Source: JANQEU01 sp965242805
Lineage (GTDB): Bacteria > Bacteroidota > Bacteroidia > Cytophagales > Cyclobacteriaceae
Length of the DNA stretch: 64,000 nt
NCBI GenBank assembly: GCA_965242805.1
Contig: CBDETD010000002.1
Coordinates: forward strand, 5,208,001-5,272,000
Direction: 5' to 3'
Shown here: in pieces, positions 1 to 6,518 of the stretch
Position numbering within the stretch: the first letter of the stretch is position 1
Layout: each line of letters opens with the position of its first letter
The notes under the pieces: model-generated
The model's database searches: none
What the model saw: only the letters and a program-made list of their open reading frames with translations
Told to the model about the DNA's origin: nothing
Translations under genes and position numbers: made by a program

Positions 1-885
1 TCCTGCGCAAATACCTCTCTTCGTAACGAAATTGTAAATACCTCCCTTTCCATCCTTATCGCCGGGATACCAGTTCTGTACGGTCGAATACTTAACTTCA
101 GCATTTTTAGCAGCGTAGATCTCTACAACAGCAGCATGCAACTGGTTCTCATCTCTCATAGGAGCGGTGCAGCCCTCAAGATAACTCACATATGAATCTT
201 CCTCAGCCACGATCAATGTCCTTTCGAATTGACCGGTATTAGCGGCATTGATCCTGAAATACGTCGACAATTCCATTGGACACCTTACTCCTTTGGGAAT
301 GTAACAGAACGATCCGTCGGAGAATACCGCAGAATTGAGCGCCGAGAAGTAGTTATCGGTAGCCGGAACTACCGAACCCATATATTTTTTCACCAGGTCA
401 GGATGATCCTGAACTGCTTCACTGAAAGAGCAAAAGATGATACCTAATTCTGAAAGTGTTTCTTTGAATGTCGTCGCAACGGAAACCGAGTCAATTACAG
501 CATCCACTGCTACTCCCGTCAGTCGCTTTTGCTCCTGAAGGGAAATACCCAGCCTTTCGAAAGTTCTCAGTAACTCAGGATCAACCTCTTCGAGGCTCTT
601 TGGTTTTTTGTCCTGCTTTGGTGCCGAGTAGTATTTTATGTCCTGGTAGTTCACCGGAGGATAATCCAGATTTGGCCATTTGGGTTCCGTCATTGTTGTC
701 CAATGCCTGTAGGCTTTTAATCTCCATTCCAGTAACCATTCAGGCTCTTCTTTCTTTGCGGAGATAAATCTGATTATATCCTCATTAAGTCCGGTGGGAG
801 CTTCATCAGCTTCAAAATCAACAGACCATCCATGTTCGTACTCTTTGGAGGTGAATTCTTCGAGAATTTGATCGTCGGTACTCAT
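1..885 (-). CDS. sufB: Fe-S cluster assembly protein SufB (3' part beyond window)
   Basis: SufB is the scaffold subunit of the cytoplasmic SufBCD complex that assembles iron-sulfur clusters. The reading frame is open from an ATG at 885 to the left edge, giving 295 codons; the family is usually about 480 residues, so the C-terminal third is missing. Recognisable family sequence includes YYSAPKQDKKPKSLEEVDPE, YIPKGVRCPMELSTYFRINA, SYLEGCTAPMRDENQLHAAV and, at the edge, GGIYNFVTKRGICAG. It lies 109 bp downstream of an AsnC-type regulator on the same strand, so the two may be co-transcribed, although the gap is large enough for a separate promoter. sufC and sufD are expected just outside the window. 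Identity is very secure. Confidence 0.97.
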   Translation of the reverse strand, partial: MSTDDQILEEFTSKEYEHGWSVDFEADEAPTGLNEDIIRFISAKKEEPEWLLEWRLKAYRHWTTMTEPKWPNLDYPPVNYQDIKYYSAPKQDKKPKSLEEVDPELLRTFERLGISLQEQKRLTGVAVDAVIDSVSVATTFKETLSELGIIFCSFSEAVQDHPDLVKKYMGSVVPATDNYFSALNSAVFSDGSFCYIPKGVRCPMELSTYFRINAANTGQFERTLIVAEEDSYVSYLEGCTAPMRDENQLHAAVVEIYAAKNAEVKYSTVQNWYPGDKDGKGGIYNFVTKRGICAG

Positions 886-994
886 TAAATTATATTTATT
901 GCGATCGGTTCAAGCGCAAAATAAGCACTTATTTAAAATAATTCTAAATAAGAAATCCAATAAGTCCCGAAAAGGTTTCGAAAATTAAGAAAAT

Positions 995-1456
995 TCAGAA
1001 AAGCAAGTGTCTATTGAGACTTTCTTCGAGCGAAATGAAGGTTTCAGTACGCTCGATTCCCTCTACAGTCTGAATTTTATCGTGCAATACATCTTTTAAA
1101 TGTTGTGTATCTCGACAATGTATCTTGATAAAGATGTTATAATTCCCTGTGGTATAATGGATCTTCACGATTTCTGAGATATTCTTAAGTTGCACTACAA
1201 CTTTATCATACAGCGAACTTTTCTCCAGGAAAATGCCCATGAAACAGGTGACGTCAAATCCCAGTTTACCGTAGTCCATCTTGAGAGTAGTACCCTGGAC
1301 GACTCCCATTTCCTCAAGTTTCTTCATCCGGACATGTACAGTCCCTCCTGAAACAAAGACCTTTTTTGCTACTTCCGTGTAAGGAATTTTAGCGTCTTCC
1401 ATCAAAATATTCAAGATTTTGAGGTCAATGTTATCAATTTCGTAATTTTTCCCCAT
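995..1456 (-). CDS. Lrp/AsnC family transcriptional regulator
   Basis: A 153-aa protein of normal AsnC/Lrp length. The N-terminal helix-turn-helix (about residues 8-60) reads IDNIDLKILNILMEDAKIPY and then VSGGTVHVRMKKLEEMGVV, the usual recognition helix and wing. The C-terminal half is the RAM ligand-binding domain (about 70-145) with the family pattern VKIHYTTGNYNIFIKIHCRD. Such proteins sense amino acids or related small molecules and often control themselves. A group of palindromic half-sites lies 40-75 bp upstream of its ATG and could be its own operator. sufB follows on the same strand. The effector cannot be predicted from sequence. Confidence 0.93.
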   Translation of the reverse strand: MGKNYEIDNIDLKILNILMEDAKIPYTEVAKKVFVSGGTVHVRMKKLEEMGVVQGTTLKMDYGKLGFDVTCFMGIFLEKSSLYDKVVVQLKNISEIVKIHYTTGNYNIFIKIHCRDTQHLKDVLHDKIQTVEGIERTETFISLEESLNRHLLF

Positions 1457-1494
1457 TTGAAAGATGTGATTTTATGAAATTCTTCAATTAAACG

Positions 1495-1529
1495 CTAATA
1501 TATTAGTGAGCATCGAAATATTCACTAAT
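1495..1529. promoter_or_regulatory. Palindromic cluster upstream of the AsnC-type gene
   Basis: A perfect 12-bp palindrome, CTAATATATTAG (1495-1506), overlaps the first arm of an inverted repeat, ATTAGTGA (1502-1509) with TCACTAAT (1522-1529), separated by 12 bp. This gives several copies of a (T)CACTAAT half-site within 35 bp, starting 39 bp upstream of the regulator ATG at 1456. AsnC/Lrp proteins bind series of imperfect palindromes, so autoregulation is a reasonable inference. The same region is upstream of the plus-strand tRNA-like RNA. Confidence 0.5.
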
Positions 1530-1565
1530 TTTTTTAAAAAATTTTTAAAGAATGATTCAAGCTGT

Positions 1566-1573
1566 TACTTTTG
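1566..1573 (+). promoter_or_regulatory. Bacteroidota -7 box for the tRNA-like RNA
   Basis: TACTTTTG matches the Bacteroidota -7 consensus TAnnTTTG exactly. The -33 position, 20 bp upstream, reads TTT rather than TTG. Transcription would start near 1580, just before a small hairpin (AGCAAC 1583-1588 with GTTGCT 1598-1603) and about 33 nt before the tRNA-like body. Confidence 0.5.
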
Positions 1574-1612
1574 AAAATACAAAGCAACGAAGAAGTTGTT
1601 GCTAAAACATAC

Positions 1613-1737
1613 TGTAGGGTGATGAAACTGGCAGACATGCCCTCCTGTCTCGGGGGTGAAGATAAGGGAGAAAGCGCATATTGAGCTCGTGTGTGCCTAA
1701 CTGCTTCGTGAAGGTTCGACTCCTTCCCCTACAGCCA
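1613..1737 (+). tRNA. tRNA-like RNA, type II body, GUC loop, 53-nt variable region
   Basis: The two ends fold as a tRNA. The 7-bp acceptor stem TGTAGGG (1613-1619) pairs perfectly with CCCTACA (1727-1733), followed by discriminator G and an encoded CCA. The T arm is GAAGG-TTCGACT-CCTTC (1710-1726). The D arm ATG-AAACTGGCAGA-CAT (1622-1638) has the 3-bp stem and TGG loop of a tRNA-Leu-like class II tRNA. The anticodon arm CCCTC-CTGTCTC-GGGGG (1640-1656) has a 7-nt loop with U33 and GUC at 34-36, formally an Asp anticodon. It also has U at position 37, where a purine is usual. The variable region (1657-1709) is 53 nt, far beyond the usual class II arm, and holds its own 8-bp hairpin (1674-1681 with 1689-1696) inside a GAAG/CTTC closing stem. 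It could be a divergent tRNA, a pseudo-tRNA or a regulatory tRNA mimic. Confidence 0.7.
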
Positions 1738-1769
1738 TCATTTTTGGGTTAATGTTGTTTATTTGAATG

Positions 1770-1801
1770 AGGTCTTCGTAGGGGTGCGAAGGCCTTTTTT
1801 T
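1770..1801 (+). terminator. Intrinsic terminator of the tRNA-like RNA
   Basis: Stem GGTCTTCG (1771-1778) pairs with CGAAGGCC (1787-1794), with one G-T pair, and is followed by seven T. It lies 33 nt after the encoded CCA. A near-copy lies at 3325-3357. Confidence 0.85.
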
Positions 1802-2157
1802 ATGTTGCTAATCTGACCCATCTCGGTTAGCACCCCGATCTTGATTGACAATTTTTATTCAAAAGCGCAATAAAAGGGTATACTTGATATTCGTCATTGC
1901 ACATCCTTCTATTCTTTAGTACCTTTTCTATGGTAGAGTTTTCAAATTGTGCTTCATTGATTTAGACCATCCCTTCATTGATTTTGATTAGGTACTTGTA
2001 GTTCTAGACTTGCGAAGATGTTCTCACCGATCATTGGACAGGTTTGCAGATCCAATCCAAGAGATCAAATGTTTACCTATTACTATCACGTAATAGGTGC
2101 TTCATCATTCCGGAATAAAACAAACAGTTATGTGAAAAAATAAAAAAGGAGGTGTTT
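1802..2157. other. Non-coding gap before the propeller lipoprotein
   Basis: About 350 bp with no convincing ORF on either strand. It contains a 9-bp perfect inverted repeat, ACCTATTAC (2075-2083) with GTAATAGGT (2090-2098) and a 6-nt loop, about 60 bp upstream of the next start codon. It ends with AAGGAGG at about 2146-2152, an unusually strong Shine-Dalgarno sequence for this phylum, five bases before the ATG at 2158. I see no clear TAnnTTTG box. Confidence 0.6.
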
Positions 2158-3306
2158 ATGAAAATTAAGTTACTTCTGATTATGAGTGTGCTACTATGTG
2201 CGTTGTTCATTGCTTGTGGTGACGATGATCCTGTAAATCCTGAACCTGAAGATCAATGGTTTTCCCTTCCTGAACTAAATGATGCTGTGGGTGCAATGCT
2301 TGTATTTGATGGCAAATTAATGGTAGGGGGCAATTTCACCATGGCAGGTGAAGTAGCAGCTAGCCGAATTGCGGAATGGGATGGTACGAATTGGCAAGAA
2401 GTGGGAGGTGGTGTTAGCGGTGGTTCACAAAATGTTACCACCATCTATGCGATGGCGATCTATGACAGTAAATTGATTATTGCTGGTAGATTTTCCACAG
2501 CAGGTGACATTTCGGTTAACAATATTGCCGCCTGGGATGGTAATTCCTGGGCTCCGCTGGGATCGGGAATTGACGCAATCGCCCTGAGCCAGGGCCCGTT
2601 AAGTATGGTCGTTTACGATGACAACTTAGTTGTCGGAGGAAGTTTCAATGAAGCCGGAGGAGAAGCAGCAGAAGACATTGCTTTCTGGAATGGTTCTACC
2701 TGGGCTCAATTCGGAGGTGGTATCACAGGTGGTTTTCTTGGTGGTGGGGTCACGTCTCTCGTAGTGTACAACAACGATCTGGTTGCAGGAGGTAGTTTCA
2801 CCTTGGCGGATGATGTTGTTGTCAGTCATATCGCAATGTGGGACGGTATGTCTTGGAATGCCATGAATACTGGCCTGGATGCTAATGGAAAAGTCTGGGA
2901 ATTAACTGTGTACAATAACGATTTGGTCGCGGCTGGTGATTTTTCAAAGGCTGGTGACCATGATGCTGAAGACGTTGCGATCTGGAATGGTAGTAGCTGG
3001 TCCGGTTGCGGTTCAGGTATCCATGAGGGATCCGGTATTGCGATCAGGATCGAAGGGATGACTACCTACCAGGGAGACTTAATCGTCGGTGGAATGTTTT
3101 CTGATGCAGGGGATATCGCCGCATCAAATATTGCAAAATGGGATGGTAGCTCCTGGTCACCTCTTGGAGGAGGAGTTGATGAGGGTTTATTTGGAATCAC
3201 TTTCGTCACTGCCTTACAGGTTTATGAAGGAAAACTTTATGTGGGTGGAAGTTTCACTGAGGCCGGTTCACAAACCGTAGGACACATTGCCGGATGGGAC
3301 GAGTAA
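2158..3306 (+). CDS. Lipoprotein with seven WDG-type repeats (predicted beta-propeller)
   Basis: A 382-aa predicted surface or periplasmic lipoprotein. The start is set at the ATG at 2158, preceded by AAGGAGG at ideal spacing; an in-frame GTG six bases upstream lies inside that SD sequence. The N-terminus MKIKLLLIMSVLLCALFIAC is a lipoprotein signal with the lipid Cys at residue 20. Seven repeats of about 50 residues follow, each with the pattern GxFxxAGxxxAxxIAxWDGxSW, for example GNFTMAGEVAASRIAEWDG and GSFTLADDVVVSHIAMWDG; the last ends in HIAGWDE. Seven copies suggest a closed seven-bladed propeller like kelch or Rax2-type repeats. Binding partner unknown. It is flanked by two near-identical terminators. 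Confidence 0.8.
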   Translation: MKIKLLLIMSVLLCALFIACGDDDPVNPEPEDQWFSLPELNDAVGAMLVFDGKLMVGGNFTMAGEVAASRIAEWDGTNWQEVGGGVSGGSQNVTTIYAMAIYDSKLIIAGRFSTAGDISVNNIAAWDGNSWAPLGSGIDAIALSQGPLSMVVYDDNLVVGGSFNEAGGEAAEDIAFWNGSTWAQFGGGITGGFLGGGVTSLVVYNNDLVAGGSFTLADDVVVSHIAMWDGMSWNAMNTGLDANGKVWELTVYNNDLVAAGDFSKAGDHDAEDVAIWNGSSWSGCGSGIHEGSGIAIRIEGMTTYQGDLIVGGMFSDAGDIAASNIAKWDGSSWSPLGGGVDEGLFGITFVTALQVYEGKLYVGGSFTEAGSQTVGHIAGWDE

Positions 3307-3324
3307 AAAAGTCTTAACTTAATG

Positions 3325-3357
3325 AAGGTCTTCCCAGGAGTGCGAAGGCCTTTTTTT
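3325..3357 (+). terminator. Intrinsic terminator after the propeller lipoprotein
   Basis: GGTCTTC (3327-3333) pairs with GAAGGCC (3344-3350), followed by seven T. The unit is nearly identical, including loop bases GTGC before the second arm, to the terminator at 1770-1801. Confidence 0.85.
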
Positions 3358-3371
3358 GTTTTTAGCTTTGT

Positions 3372-3860
3372 TCAATGTAGTCGGACCAGGTAACATCTTA
3401 AGTCCTCAGGAATACTTCTATAATCACGAATTTCCAATCCTGCCGAGGGGCCATCCAGGTCGAAATTGACCACTACTTCTTCATCTCTGACTCTGTACAT
3501 AGAACCCGTTAAAGGATCCACAATGAAGAGTCCTAACAATTGGAATCCCGGGATCAAGATATTCCCCCAATACCATCCATTGACTTTGAATGTGATGGGG
3601 ACCTCCTTAGGTTCCTGCCCTGATATATGAAATCTGGCAACGAAAGTGGGCTTTTCGAAATAACCGGCATCATTCCCATCCAACCTAACAGTGGCTGGAG
3701 TAGATCCCTCATATATGATCCTTCCACTGGAATTGGTGATGGTGAGAGCAGCTCCATGCATGTTGGAATTAAATTCAACCGGCCACGAACTTTTTGATAC
3801 AATAGTTGCACAGGCATTTAAAATGAAGGCAACACACAATGGAAGTAATATGGATTTCAT
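3372..3860 (-). CDS. Small lipoprotein of unknown function
   Basis: A 162-aa protein with a clear lipoprotein signal, MKSILLPLCVAFILNAC, with the acylated Cys at residue 17. The mature part has a PEGA-like stretch (ITNSSGRIIYEGSTPATVRL) and a C-terminal section, NGWYWGNILIPGFQLLGLFI followed by VDPLTGSMYRVRD. This resembles a widespread family of short envelope lipoproteins in which a hydrophobic GWYxGN...VDPxTGxMW block is conserved. It is convergent with the propeller lipoprotein. No enzymatic motif is visible; function unknown. Confidence 0.7.
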   Translation of the reverse strand: MKSILLPLCVAFILNACATIVSKSSWPVEFNSNMHGAALTITNSSGRIIYEGSTPATVRLDGNDAGYFEKPTFVARFHISGQEPKEVPITFKVNGWYWGNILIPGFQLLGLFIVDPLTGSMYRVRDEEVVVNFDLDGPSAGLEIRDYRSIPEDLRCYLVRLH

Positions 3861-4045
3861 GGTAAGAAACTATGGCTAATTGAATTGAAGGTAAATAAAA
3901 TGACCTGGAAAATCATGGGTCTATACGAAAATTATTATCCAGATTCCTCATAGTGATATTGAGCTTAAATCAATTTGAGACTAGGGTATGTTCCCATGGA
4001 TTAGGGGAGATCAGGAAAGGATCTTTAGTTAGAATCAGTTTAATC

Positions 4046-4177
4046 TTAAGGAGTATTATAATTCCCTGATTGTACAATGAAAAACGCCATGATTATCAGA
4101 ATTATGAATAAGCCTATTAATATTATTCCCCAAACTTTGCTAAGCCCGTAGTCCTCTTTTTCCTTGTTCTGATTCAT
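4046..4177 (-). CDS. Putative 43-aa single-pass membrane protein
   Basis: A short ORF from an ATG at 4177 to a TAA at 4046-4048. The translation starts MNQNKEKEDYGLSKVWG and continues into one strongly hydrophobic helix (about residues 16-35, rich in Ile, Leu and Phe), then ends VQSGNYNTP. A charged N-terminus, one helix and a short polar tail are typical of genuine small membrane proteins, and it fills an otherwise empty 390-bp gap. There is no clear Shine-Dalgarno sequence, which is normal here. Without homologues this remains a prediction. Confidence 0.5.
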   Translation of the reverse strand: MNQNKEKEDYGLSKVWGIILIGLFIILIIMAFFIVQSGNYNTP

Positions 4178-4253
4178 AACAATCGGATCTAAATTTCCCA
4201 AAAGTACCTAAATATTCATCTAAACAATCTGATAATGGTGGGGTTAGCATAGC

Positions 4254-5294
4254 GTGAATTATTCAGATGACTTCCTTGATCATTGCCGTCTCATAGGAGA
4301 TCCGGTTGCGGATGAAGTGGTTGCAAAAATATTTTCAGATCCTGAAAAAGGCCAAATACTTACTTCAATTCGAAAATTGGTGAGCAACAATCAGAGTCTG
4401 GACCACCTACCGGAATATCTCCGAAAGTATTTTGAGGAAAACGCAATACTACCTGAGTGGGCGGACACCAAGAAAATGATATCCGCATCACAGCTATTTG
4501 AGAATAGAGCGGAATTGATCCTGGCGATGTTAGGGCTGCTTTCACTTCCATATGATTACGCAGGTGCCAATGGGGCAAAGGTTCTTTATCTCACCGAACG
4601 ACTAAGGAACGATGCTTCAAAGAGATTGACAGAAACGGCTCTGTTCCTGTTGGACGTCATGGACCCAAAAGCATTCACGGAGGAAGGAAATGGGTTCATC
4701 TCTACTTTGAAGGTAAGGCTGATACATGCAGTGGTAAGATTCCAGCTGAAGAATTCAACAAAATGGAATATGGAATGGGGGTTACCCATCAACCAGGAAG
4801 ATAAAGCAGGAACCAATTTATCTTTCAGTCTTATTCCTATCCGTGGGATGCGAAAGGTCTGGGTCAACGTGGAGCATAAATCGTATGAGGATTATCTCCA
4901 TTTATGGAATGTCATCAGCTCGATATTAGGTCTAAGGGAAGAACTACTACCCACGGACGGTAAACAGGCCTACTGGTTAGAGAAATCTATCAGAAAAAGA
5001 CAATTTCGTCCATCTCTCGAGGGTAAGGAATTGACGGAAAGTCTATTAAATTCAATCTTAGATCAATCTAATGGACAATTGAATAGGAAAGTGGTTGTTC
5101 AATACATGCGTTTTTTGCTTGGGGATGAAATGGCAGGATTTCTTGAACTGGATTCAAGTGTCCCTAATGCAGATGTGAGCACACTGATCAAGACACTGCA
5201 GAATTTGACATTTAACAGAAATCAAAAAGCCCCGCACATGATCAGGAAGGAAATATTAAAAGAAGGAATCTTACTTTCTTTGCCTAATTACTGA
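4254..5294 (+). CDS. Oxygenase MpaB / latex-clearing-protein family (DUF2236)
   Basis: A 346-aa protein of the family that includes rubber oxygenase Lcp and fungal MpaB, haem-b dependent oxygenases. Family landmarks are present in order: an Arg-rich helix TERLRNDASKRLTETALFLL (114-133), VRLIHAVVR (154-162) with the conserved His158, and GLPINQEDKAGT (176-187). The frame has a stop three codons upstream, so translation starts at the GTG at 4254 or later. There is no signal peptide, so it is probably cytoplasmic. The substrate of bacterial members of this family is mostly unknown. A galactanase gene follows 12 bp downstream, so they may share a transcript, but a functional link is not evident. 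Confidence 0.8.
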   Translation: MNYSDDFLDHCRLIGDPVADEVVAKIFSDPEKGQILTSIRKLVSNNQSLDHLPEYLRKYFEENAILPEWADTKKMISASQLFENRAELILAMLGLLSLPYDYAGANGAKVLYLTERLRNDASKRLTETALFLLDVMDPKAFTEEGNGFISTLKVRLIHAVVRFQLKNSTKWNMEWGLPINQEDKAGTNLSFSLIPIRGMRKVWVNVEHKSYEDYLHLWNVISSILGLREELLPTDGKQAYWLEKSIRKRQFRPSLEGKELTESLLNSILDQSNGQLNRKVVVQYMRFLLGDEMAGFLELDSSVPNADVSTLIKTLQNLTFNRNQKAPHMIRKEILKEGILLSLPNY

Positions 5295-5306
5295 TTTTAT
5301 ACAACC

Positions 5307-6437
5307 ATGCGTATAGTATATGCCCTTCTGATCCCTGTTCTGGTTTTGATATCCTGTAAAGATGATTCTAAAATCGTCGAAGAAACGATTCCGATCTACC
5401 TGGGAGCCGATCTTTCATACGTTAATGAGATGTTGGACTGCGGAGGTGAATATCGGTCAGATTCCGAAGTTGTAGATCCTTTTGAATTTTTTGCGGAGAA
5501 TGGGTGTAACATCGTAAGAGTACGACTTTGGCACAATCCGGACTGGACTGATTATTCGGATTTTGCCGATGTGAAAAAGACAATTAAGAGATCCAAGGAG
5601 AGTGGCATGATGATACTTCTGGATTTTCACTACTCAGATACCTGGGCAGATCCATCTAAACAGTATATTCCAAAGGCTTGGGAGAGTATTTCTGATGTTG
5701 AAGTTCTTGGTGATTCTCTATACAATTACACATTTGATGTGTTGACACAACTAAATGAAGAAAACCTGCTACCGGATATTGTACAGGTAGGGAATGAGAT
5801 AAACAGCGAAATCCTTCAAAAAGAGGAAAGTATGAATACCAGTTCCATCAACTGGGCTAGGAATGTATCCCTTTTGAACAAAGGGATCCAGGCAGTCAAT
5901 GATATTAATACTACATCAGGTTCGAATGTGGAGGTCATGTTGCACATTGCTCAACCTGAGAACGTTGTTTGGTGGTTTGAAAATGCCGTTGAAAATGGAA
6001 TTGATGAATTTGATTGGATTGGGATTTCCTATTACCCTAAGTGGTCCAGTTACAAATTGGACCGATTGAACATTGTTCTTGACAGTATCAAGACCACATT
6101 CGGGAAAAGGATAATGATTGTTGAAACCGCTTATCCTTATTCTTTTATTTCGGTTGATAATGCTAATAATATCCTGGACCAACAAACTTTGATCGAGGGC
6201 TATGAAGCTACACCAGAAGGTCAACTCAAATACCTAATAGACCTCACTAATCAGGTAATAGCTGGAGGAGGGGAAGGAGTAATCTATTGGGAACCAGCAT
6301 GGATCAGTACTGGGTGTAGTACACTTTGGGGACAAGGATCGCATTGGGAAAATGCAACTTTCTTTGATGCAGGAAACAACAACAATGCACTTGTGTCTTT
6401 CGAATTTTACGATACAGAAAATTACGTACAGGATTAA
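5307..6437 (+). CDS. Arabinogalactan endo-beta-1,4-galactanase, GH53 lipoprotein
   Basis: A 376-aa glycoside hydrolase family 53 enzyme that cleaves internal beta-1,4-galactosyl bonds of pectic galactan. The signal MRIVYALLIPVLVLISC makes it a lipoprotein with Cys17, so it acts at the outer membrane or periplasm. GH53 motifs are clear: GADLSYVNEM (33-42), VRVRLWHNP (70-78), LLDFHYSDTWADPSKQ (104-119), the acid/base Glu164 in QVGNEI and the nucleophile Glu273 in IVETAYPYSF. The length fits a catalytic domain without extra binding modules. No SusC/SusD pair is nearby, so this is not a complete polysaccharide utilisation locus; galK at 43 kb is a distant possible downstream step. Confidence 0.93.
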   Translation: MRIVYALLIPVLVLISCKDDSKIVEETIPIYLGADLSYVNEMLDCGGEYRSDSEVVDPFEFFAENGCNIVRVRLWHNPDWTDYSDFADVKKTIKRSKESGMMILLDFHYSDTWADPSKQYIPKAWESISDVEVLGDSLYNYTFDVLTQLNEENLLPDIVQVGNEINSEILQKEESMNTSSINWARNVSLLNKGIQAVNDINTTSGSNVEVMLHIAQPENVVWWFENAVENGIDEFDWIGISYYPKWSSYKLDRLNIVLDSIKTTFGKRIMIVETAYPYSFISVDNANNILDQQTLIEGYEATPEGQLKYLIDLTNQVIAGGGEGVIYWEPAWISTGCSTLWGQGSHWENATFFDAGNNNNALVSFEFYDTENYVQD

Positions 6438-6518
6438 TGGACGGGCATTTGTAAAAAAATTATAGTTTTTTGAGAGCGTGCTCCATTATATTTAAGATCA
6501 AATAATCATACATTAATC

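Noticed and set aside
1640..1709. Reading the tRNA-like element as a tRNA-Leu with a group I or short intron
   Set aside because: The insert is far too short for a group I intron. The anticodon stem already pairs fully with the adjacent GGGGG, and no second 3' stem strand follows the insert with five pairs.
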